DNA from: Chloroflexota bacterium
GTDB taxonomy: Bacteria; Chloroflexota; Anaerolineae; Aggregatilineales; Phototrophicaceae
DNA: 64,000 bases
Direction of reading: 5' to 3'
Assembly: GCA_016223085.1 (NCBI GenBank)
Contig: JACRPS010000003.1
Span: 124,001-188,000 of the forward strand
Below are positions 59,613 to 64,000 of the stretch, piece by piece. A program made the position numbers and the translations under genes. Numbering within the stretch: position 1 is the first letter of the stretch; every line of letters begins with the position of its first letter. Below the pieces are notes generated by a model that was not told where the DNA came from, did no database searches, and saw only the letters and a list, made by a program, of their open reading frames with translations.

Positions 59613-60485
59613 TTATCCGAATCGCTCCCGCAGATATTCCAGCGCCACGCGGTCAATCATGTCGGTGTTGCCGTCCAGGTTCCAGCGTTCTTCCAGGTTC
59701 TCCACGCCCACCAGTTCCCAGAACGCCTTTTTCGATGCCTCATCCCACACGCCAGACACGTCCTGCCGGAGATAACCCAGCCGCACCAGCCAGCTTTGAA
59801 TCTCCCGCGCCAGCTCGTCGGTGATCGGCATCTGGTCTTCCGGGCGCGGCGGCTGGAAGAACAGTCCATGCACGCCCACCAGCCGCCGCAGTTCCGGCAC
59901 GGGGTCAGGGTGATCGTCCACCCGCAGATCAAGGTAGCGGTCGTTGTCGCCGCCGTACCCGCCGTTCGGTCGCGCCACCAGCACCGCCGCCGACTGTTTG
60001 CCGCGCCGGTCGCCGCCAGCGTCATCGCCGGCCAGCAGCGCCGCCAGAAGCCGTTCCGCCAATTGGCCGGATGCAGCCTGATACACTTCTGCCATCGCTT
60101 CAACCACCCGCGCCCCTGCCAGGATGTTACCCTGGCAGGTGAAACCTTCACCTACGCGATGCCCTGCCCACTCGTGGCAGGCGCTGCCCGTGTGTGCCGC
60201 CGCGCCGCCATTCGCATCTACCAGGCCGACCTGCCGCTGCTCGCGCTCCGGGTCGGCGGCCAACAGCGTTTGCAGCGTATCCGCCGCGCTGCGCCCCTGT
60301 TCCATCAGCGCCAGCCCATCCGGCCCAAAGCTAACTCTGGCATAAGACTGGGTGGCTACCGCGCCTGCCCCGGCCCGCGCCCAGGGCACCACCGCCCCTA
60401 CTGCCAGGAACTTGCTGGCAACCGCCACCCCCCACGCCGGTTCGGCGGGGTCATACGCCACAATCGAAAATGTACTGGGACGCAT
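59613..60485 (-). CDS. DUF1028 protein with C-terminal peptidoglycan-binding-like domain
   Basis: 290 residues. The DUF1028 domain (about 1-205) starts F-S-I-V-A-Y-D-P and has G-V-A-V-A-S-K-F-L-A-V-G and the central Q-G-N-I-L-A-G; this Ntn-hydrolase-like family has no settled function. The C-terminal 75 residues (E-I-Q-S-W-L-V-R-L-G-Y, then A-F-W-E-L-V-G-V-E-N-L-E-E-R-W) look like a PG-binding-1 type domain common in DUF1028 proteins. No signal peptide is present. It is divergent from the TIR gene. Confidence 0.88.
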   Translation of the reverse strand: MRPSTFSIVAYDPAEPAWGVAVASKFLAVGAVVPWARAGAGAVATQSYARVSFGPDGLALMEQGRSAADTLQTLLAADPEREQRQVGLVDANGGAAAHTGSACHEWAGHRVGEGFTCQGNILAGARVVEAMAEVYQAASGQLAERLLAALLAGDDAGGDRRGKQSAAVLVARPNGGYGGDNDRYLDLRVDDHPDPVPELRRLVGVHGLFFQPPRPEDQMPITDELAREIQSWLVRLGYLRQDVSGVWDEASKKAFWELVGVENLEERWNLDGNTDMIDRVALEYLRERFG

Positions 60486-60528
60486 CGCTACACCTTGTCA
60501 ACCTTTCGCCAGGGAATGTGTCCGGGCA

Positions 60529-60537
60529 TGATATAAT
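60529..60537 (+). promoter_or_regulatory. Extended -10 promoter of the second TIR gene
   Basis: TGATATAAT contains the TG dinucleotide one base before TATAAT (60532-60537), an extended -10 box that can act without a -35. It is 56 bp before the ATG at 60594. Confidence 0.6.
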
Positions 60538-60593
60538 ACTCCCGTTGCGTCGGCACACCGGCCTATTATAGCCTGCGCCGCGCCAGAGGGGAC

Positions 60594-61442
60594 ATGACTC
60601 ACATTTTCATCTGTTACAGCCGGGTGGACAGACCGATCACCGAGCAACTGGGCACGCTGCTGCGGAAAGCCTACAACCACGTCTGGTTTGACGAAAACCT
60701 GCACGGCGGCGAAGACTGGTGGACGGAAATCCTCAAGGAAATCGCCCGCTGCCACCACTTCCTGTACATGATGTCCGATGAGGCGATTGAGTCCGAGTGG
60801 TGCCGCCGCGAACTGGACGAAGCCCGGCGGCTGTCCAAACACATCGTTCCGATTCTGGTGCGCGCCCGTACCTTCGTGCCGCTGGAACTGCAAAAACTTC
60901 AGCGGATTGATATGTCGTCCGGCATCACGGTTGAAGCCCTCAACGCTCTGTACGCCTCGCTGATTCGCTCGATCAACGACGATCATTCGTCCATCAGCAA
61001 ACAGAAGCAGCGCGCCGCCGACCGTCGCGCGCTGGAACGCCTGTGGCCGTTCATCAGCGGCAGCACGATTGAAACGATCTGCGGCGAAATCCAGCAGTGC
61101 AAGGTGGACTGGGAGCAGTACACCTCGCACATCACCAAGTATCTGGACCTGCGCGCCAAAACCTACGACCGCTTTTCCAACATCGTGCTGGAAGAAGCGT
61201 TTGAAGCGTTTGACGACACGCTGATCCGGCTGGACGGGCAGCTTGGCTGGACGTATGAACTGCGCACCAACGACGGGCGCGCCTACATGATGGAGCCGGC
61301 AAAAGCCAGAGACGACAGCTATTGGTTCGAGAAGTATAACCGGCTGGTGCGCCGGTCAACCGATGTCTGGATGCGGCATGTCGGTCTGGTCGAAACGATC
61401 AAGACCGTGCTGCCGGAATTTGAATTCGAAAGGGAATATTAG
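60594..61442 (+). CDS. TIR-domain protein with unidentified C-terminal domain
   Basis: 282 residues. The TIR domain (about 1-125) starts H-I-F-I-C-Y-S-R-V-D-R and has the catalytic-type Glu about 73 in W-C-R-R-E-L. It is close to the TIR of the 17189 gene: both share the V-W-F-D and W-W-x-E-I-L segments. The C-terminal 150 residues are predicted helical and Trp/Tyr-rich, and I do not recognise them. AGAGGGGAC is the ribosome binding site. A HAD phosphatase gene starts 7 bp after its stop, so they form a pair. NAD+ cleavage or scaffolding is possible; neither is shown. Confidence 0.87.
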   Translation: MTHIFICYSRVDRPITEQLGTLLRKAYNHVWFDENLHGGEDWWTEILKEIARCHHFLYMMSDEAIESEWCRRELDEARRLSKHIVPILVRARTFVPLELQKLQRIDMSSGITVEALNALYASLIRSINDDHSSISKQKQRAADRRALERLWPFISGSTIETICGEIQQCKVDWEQYTSHITKYLDLRAKTYDRFSNIVLEEAFEAFDDTLIRLDGQLGWTYELRTNDGRAYMMEPAKARDDSYWFEKYNRLVRRSTDVWMRHVGLVETIKTVLPEFEFEREY

Positions 61443-61449
61443 TCGTATC

Positions 61450-62235
61450 ATGGATTTTGCAGCCATCAAAGGCGTCATATCCGATATGGACGGCGTGCTG
61501 TGGCGCGGCGACCAGCCCCTGCCTGGTATGCACGACCTGTTCGCCACTCTGCGCGCGCGCGGCATCCCCATCGTGCTGGCGACCAACAACAGCAGCAAGT
61601 CGCAGGCGGACTACGTGCACAAGCTGCGGCAGATGGGCGTGAACGGTGTGAACGAACAGCAGATTGTCACATCCGGCACGGCGACCGCCAGCTACCTGCA
61701 AAAGCACTATCCGCCGGGAACGCCCGTTTACGTCCTCGGCGGCGACGGCCTGCGCCATATTCTTACGCGGGCGGGCTTCACCATCGTGCAGGAAAAAGCG
61801 CGGGTGGTCGTTGTTGGCGTGGACTTCAACCTGACCTACGAGAATCTCAAACGTGCAACCTATCAGATACAGGCCGGCGCGGATTTCATCGGCACCAACA
61901 TTGATGCCACCTTCCCCCTGCCGGACGGCCTCGCGCCGGGCGCGGGCAGCATCATCGCGGCAGTTGCCACCGCCACCGGCGTGACGCCGCAGATCATGGG
62001 CAAACCGGCAGCGGCGATGTTCGATGCGGCGCTGGATGTGCTGGGCACGCCCCCCTGCGAAACCTTGATGATCGGCGACCGATTAAATACCGATATTGAA
62101 GGCGCGATGCAGGCCGGCTTAAAAGCCGCGCTGGTGCTGACCGGCGTCACCTCACTGGCAGAACTGGCCGCCAGCGGCGTGCAGCCGGATGGTGTGTACG
62201 ATGGTCTGCCCGCGCTGCTGGCGGCGTGGTCGTAG
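61450..62235 (+). CDS. HAD-IIA (NagD/AraL-type) sugar or nucleotide phosphatase
   Basis: 261 residues from ATG 61450. HAD motif I is I-S-D-M-D-G-V-L (about 13-20), motif II A-T-N-N-S-S (about 44-49), motif III near G-K-P-A-A, and motif IV M-I-G-D-R-L-N-T-D-I-E. The C2 cap lies between motifs II and III. Substrates of this class include ribonucleotide and sugar phosphates. It directly follows the TIR gene; if that TIR cleaves NAD+, a phosphatase acting on ADP-ribose-type products would be a logical partner, but this is speculation. Confidence 0.92.
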   Translation: MDFAAIKGVISDMDGVLWRGDQPLPGMHDLFATLRARGIPIVLATNNSSKSQADYVHKLRQMGVNGVNEQQIVTSGTATASYLQKHYPPGTPVYVLGGDGLRHILTRAGFTIVQEKARVVVVGVDFNLTYENLKRATYQIQAGADFIGTNIDATFPLPDGLAPGAGSIIAAVATATGVTPQIMGKPAAAMFDAALDVLGTPPCETLMIGDRLNTDIEGAMQAGLKAALVLTGVTSLAELAASGVQPDGVYDGLPALLAAWS

Positions 62236-62281
62236 CTCAGCCCGCTTTTAATCCGGTTCTAAGCCTTCATTTTCATGGCTC

Positions 62282-62300
62282 ATATAAAGACTTTTTATAT
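62282..62300. promoter_or_regulatory. AT-rich inverted repeat upstream of hsp20
   Basis: The 7-bp arms ATATAAA (62282-62288) and TTTATAT (62294-62300) flank a 5-bp spacer. It lies directly before the larger operator-like palindrome. Confidence 0.5.
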
Positions 62301-62304
62301 ACAA

Positions 62305-62332
62305 GGTTGTAAACATAATCGTGTTTACAACC
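62305..62332. promoter_or_regulatory. Operator-like palindrome upstream of hsp20
   Basis: Perfect 11-bp arms GGTTGTAAACA and TGTTTACAACC enclose a 6-bp spacer (TAATCG). It is not the CIRCE element of HrcA nor the HspR box. A possible -10 box CATAAT (62314-62319) lies within it, so a bound regulator would block transcription. Confidence 0.7.
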
Positions 62333-62365
62333 ACAACCCTATGTCCAGTTTCAAGGAGGTGTGAT

Positions 62366-62827
62366 ATGACGACGATCACTCGTTGGAATCCCTTCCGTGA
62401 AATGGCGGCGATGCAAAGCGCTCTGGACCGCCTGTTTGACGATACCTGGCGGACGACCTGGCCGACGACAGCCAGTAACGCCCTGCCGCTGGATGTCCAT
62501 GAAACGGACTCCGCTTATACGGTCGTTACAGCCCTGCCCGGCCTGAACGCCGACCAGATCAACGTCAAACTGGAAAACGGCGCGCTCATCATCAGCGCGA
62601 ACGTCCCGCAGCCGTCGGTGCCGGACAAGGCTCGCGTGCTGATTCAGGAGCGTCCGTTTGGGCAGTTCGTACGCGCGATTAACCTGCCGCAGCCGGTAGA
62701 TACCCAGAAGGTTGAAGCGACCTACGAGCAGGGTATCCTGACGCTGACGCTGCCGAAATCACCCGAAGCGCAGCCGAAGCTGATCCCGATCAAGGCGAAC
62801 GGCAAACTGCTGCAATCGAGCAACTAG
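62366..62827 (+). CDS. Small heat-shock protein, Hsp20 family
   Basis: 153 residues from ATG 62366, with the strong ribosome binding site AAGGAGGTG. The alpha-crystallin domain covers about 38-135: L-P-L-D-V-H-E-T-D-S-A-Y, L-P-G-L-N-A-D-Q-I-N-V-K-L-E-N-G-A-L, and A-T-Y-E-Q-G-I-L-T-L-T-L-P-K. The C-terminal I-x-I anchoring motif is seen as I-P-I-K. It holds unfolding proteins without ATP. The two palindromes upstream suggest tight control. Confidence 0.95.
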   Translation: MTTITRWNPFREMAAMQSALDRLFDDTWRTTWPTTASNALPLDVHETDSAYTVVTALPGLNADQINVKLENGALIISANVPQPSVPDKARVLIQERPFGQFVRAINLPQPVDTQKVEATYEQGILTLTLPKSPEAQPKLIPIKANGKLLQSSN

Positions 62828-62871
62828 GCAGCTGCCATTTCTTGCCCAATAAACCTCATACCACAACCATC

Positions 62872-62905
62872 AGCGGTGAGCCGGGGCAGCTCACCGCTTT
62901 TTTTG
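62872..62905 (+). terminator. Rho-independent terminator of hsp20
   Basis: The 9-bp stem AGCGGTGAG / CTCACCGCT with a 9-nt loop is followed by a run of seven T residues. Confidence 0.92.
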
Positions 62906-63002
62906 TGAATTGGCCTTGCACGGTCGTTGGCGGCGAGGGCGGGCGTCGTTACAATGTCTGCCAGTCCGTACCTAAAACGATCTTTTTTAAGGAGTAGTCC
63001 CA

Positions 63003-63974
63003 ATGGAATACACCCAGTTAGGCCGCACCGGGTTGAAGGTCAGCCGCCTGTGCCTGGGAACGATGAACTTTGGTCCGGAAACCACCGAGGCCGACAGCTA
63101 CGCGATTATGGACAGGGCGCTTGACCTGGGCATCAACTTTTTTGACACCGCCAATGTCTACGGCTGGAAGAAGGGCGAAGGTGTCACCGAGCAGATTATC
63201 GGGCGCTGGTGGGCGCAGGGTGGCGGTCGGCGCGAGAAGGTGGTTATCGCCACAAAAGTGTATGGCAACATGGGCGACTGGCCGAACGAAAGCCGACTGT
63301 CAGCCGTCCACATTCGCCGCGCCTGCGAGGACAGCCTGCGTCGGATGAAAACCGACTACATTGACCTGTACCAGATGCATCATGTTGACCGCAACTCCCC
63401 CTGGGAGGAAATCTGGCAGGCGATGGAAACGCTGGTGCAGCAGGGCAAGGTCGTCTACGTCGGCAGCAGTAACTTCGCCGGCTGGCATATCGCCCAGGCG
63501 AACGAGGCAGCAAAGGCGCGGCACTTCCTGGGGCTGGTCAGCGAGCAGAGCCTGTATAACCTGAAAGACCGCATGATCGAACTGGAAGTGATTCCGGCGT
63601 GCGAGTATTACGGGGTGGGCATCATCCCCTGGAGTCCGCTGGCGGGTGGGATGCTGGGCGGCGCCCTGCAAAAGGCCAGAGAAGGCCGGCGCGCGTCCGA
63701 AAACCAGCAGAAGCAGATCGAAAAGTACCGCGCCCAACTGGAACAGTACGAAGCGTTCTGCGCCGAAATCGGCGAGCAGCCCGCCGATGTGGCGCTGGCT
63801 TGGCTGCTCCACAACCCGGCGGTGACCGCGCCGATCATCGGCCCGCGCACGATGGACCAGCTTACCGGCAGCCTGCGCGCGCTGGAAATCAGGTTCACTG
63901 ACGAGCAGATGAAACGGCTGGACGACATCTGGCCCGGCCCCGGTGGCCCCGCGCCGGAGGCCTACGCCTGGTAA
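63003..63974 (+). CDS. Aldo/keto reductase
   Basis: 323 residues. The catalytic tetrad is visible: Asp in F-F-D-T-A-N-V-Y (with Tyr), Lys in V-I-A-T-K-V-Y, and His in Y-Q-M-H-H-V-D. The NADPH site has I-I-P-W-S-P-L-A-G-G and I-I-G-P-R-T. It belongs to the YajO/Tas-like subgroup (Y-T-Q-L-G-R-T-G-L-K-V-S start), which reduces aldehydes and ketones. TTAAGGAGTAG is the ribosome binding site. It is transcribed alone after the hsp20 terminator. Confidence 0.95.
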   Translation: MEYTQLGRTGLKVSRLCLGTMNFGPETTEADSYAIMDRALDLGINFFDTANVYGWKKGEGVTEQIIGRWWAQGGGRREKVVIATKVYGNMGDWPNESRLSAVHIRRACEDSLRRMKTDYIDLYQMHHVDRNSPWEEIWQAMETLVQQGKVVYVGSSNFAGWHIAQANEAAKARHFLGLVSEQSLYNLKDRMIELEVIPACEYYGVGIIPWSPLAGGMLGGALQKAREGRRASENQQKQIEKYRAQLEQYEAFCAEIGEQPADVALAWLLHNPAVTAPIIGPRTMDQLTGSLRALEIRFTDEQMKRLDDIWPGPGGPAPEAYAW

Positions 63975-63979
63975 AAACC

Positions 63980-64000
63980 GCAGGGGCTTGTCGGCGACAG
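63980..64000. repeat. Palindromic element, family D, cut by the window end
   Basis: GCAGGGGCTTGTCGGCGACAG is identical to the first 21 bases of the copy at 55874 except for its second base. It begins 5 bp after the aldo/keto reductase stop codon. Confidence 0.85.

Noticed and set aside
60498-61130. 210-codon minus-strand frame opposite the second TIR gene
   Set aside because: TIR motifs on the plus strand and the extended -10 promoter support the plus-strand gene.

Overview
The window is a GC-rich (roughly 60% by eye) bacterial chromosome segment, packed mostly with short intergenic gaps and small operons. The gene set suggests a Chloroflexota (Anaerolineae-like) bacterium: surface proteins with very long Thr-Pro stalks and SH3b modules, a DUF5679-type zinc ribbon on topoisomerase I, PSP1/RicT, RqcH, a DUF1028 protein, and no LPS or outer-membrane assembly genes apart from generic glycosyltransferases. 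This placement is inferred from family knowledge; no 16S gene is present. CtaA, CtaB and a c-type cytochrome point to aerobic respiration.

Layout. 1-6226: the tail of ffh, then rpsP-khpA-rimM, then dprA, a GDP-mannose pyrophosphorylase and topA. 6368-16836: envelope and secreted proteins (a proline-rich membrane protein, a receptor-like SBP-SH3b-CARDB protein, an M23 peptidase lipoprotein, an SH3b/Thr-Pro stalk protein with a cytoplasmic zinc ribbon, an iron-binding SBP), plus greA and a metallo-beta-lactamase-fold hydrolase. 17053-22500: tRNA-Arg(CCG), a TIR-FGE fusion, an anchored glycosidase, a solute-binding protein, a small DUF433 locus and an orphan ParA. 22580-26089: three overlapping glycosyltransferases. 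26086-38333 (minus): PPK2, RqcH, cytochrome c-ctaB-ctaA, a histidine kinase with a BtuF-like protein, purA, two hydrolases, PIG-L and RicT. 38547-47279: lysC, glnA and a shikimate cluster (aroE, aroC, aroK, aroB, aroQ) with small zinc-ribbon proteins between the genes. 47712-54453 (minus): a HEAT-repeat protein, a ketol-acid-reductoisomerase-like protein that has lost catalytic residues, a GNAT protein, and a replication cassette dnaB-dnaD-tandem DnaC. 54699-64000: flavodoxin, lipoproteins, a receiver protein, a PadR regulator, a GT39 membrane enzyme, DUF1028, a second TIR protein with a HAD phosphatase, Hsp20 and an aldo/keto reductase.

The most striking feature is a dispersed superfamily of 28-30 bp palindromes. 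They share the ends GTAGGG...CCCTAC but have at least four different cores. I count about 19 full, partial or diverged copies. Most are intergenic, but one lies inside aroB and three inside the GT39 gene, all read through in frame as short extra peptides; two further copies supply the stop codons of purA and of the lipoprotein gene at 55224. This resembles the palindromic elements that colonise Rickettsia coding regions. Other points of interest are the two related TIR proteins (one fused to an FGE fold lacking the catalytic cysteines), the duplicated helicase-loader ATPase, the KARI-like pseudoenzyme, a frame-sensitive 20-bp tandem duplication in topA, and an 11-bp-arm operator-like palindrome before hsp20.
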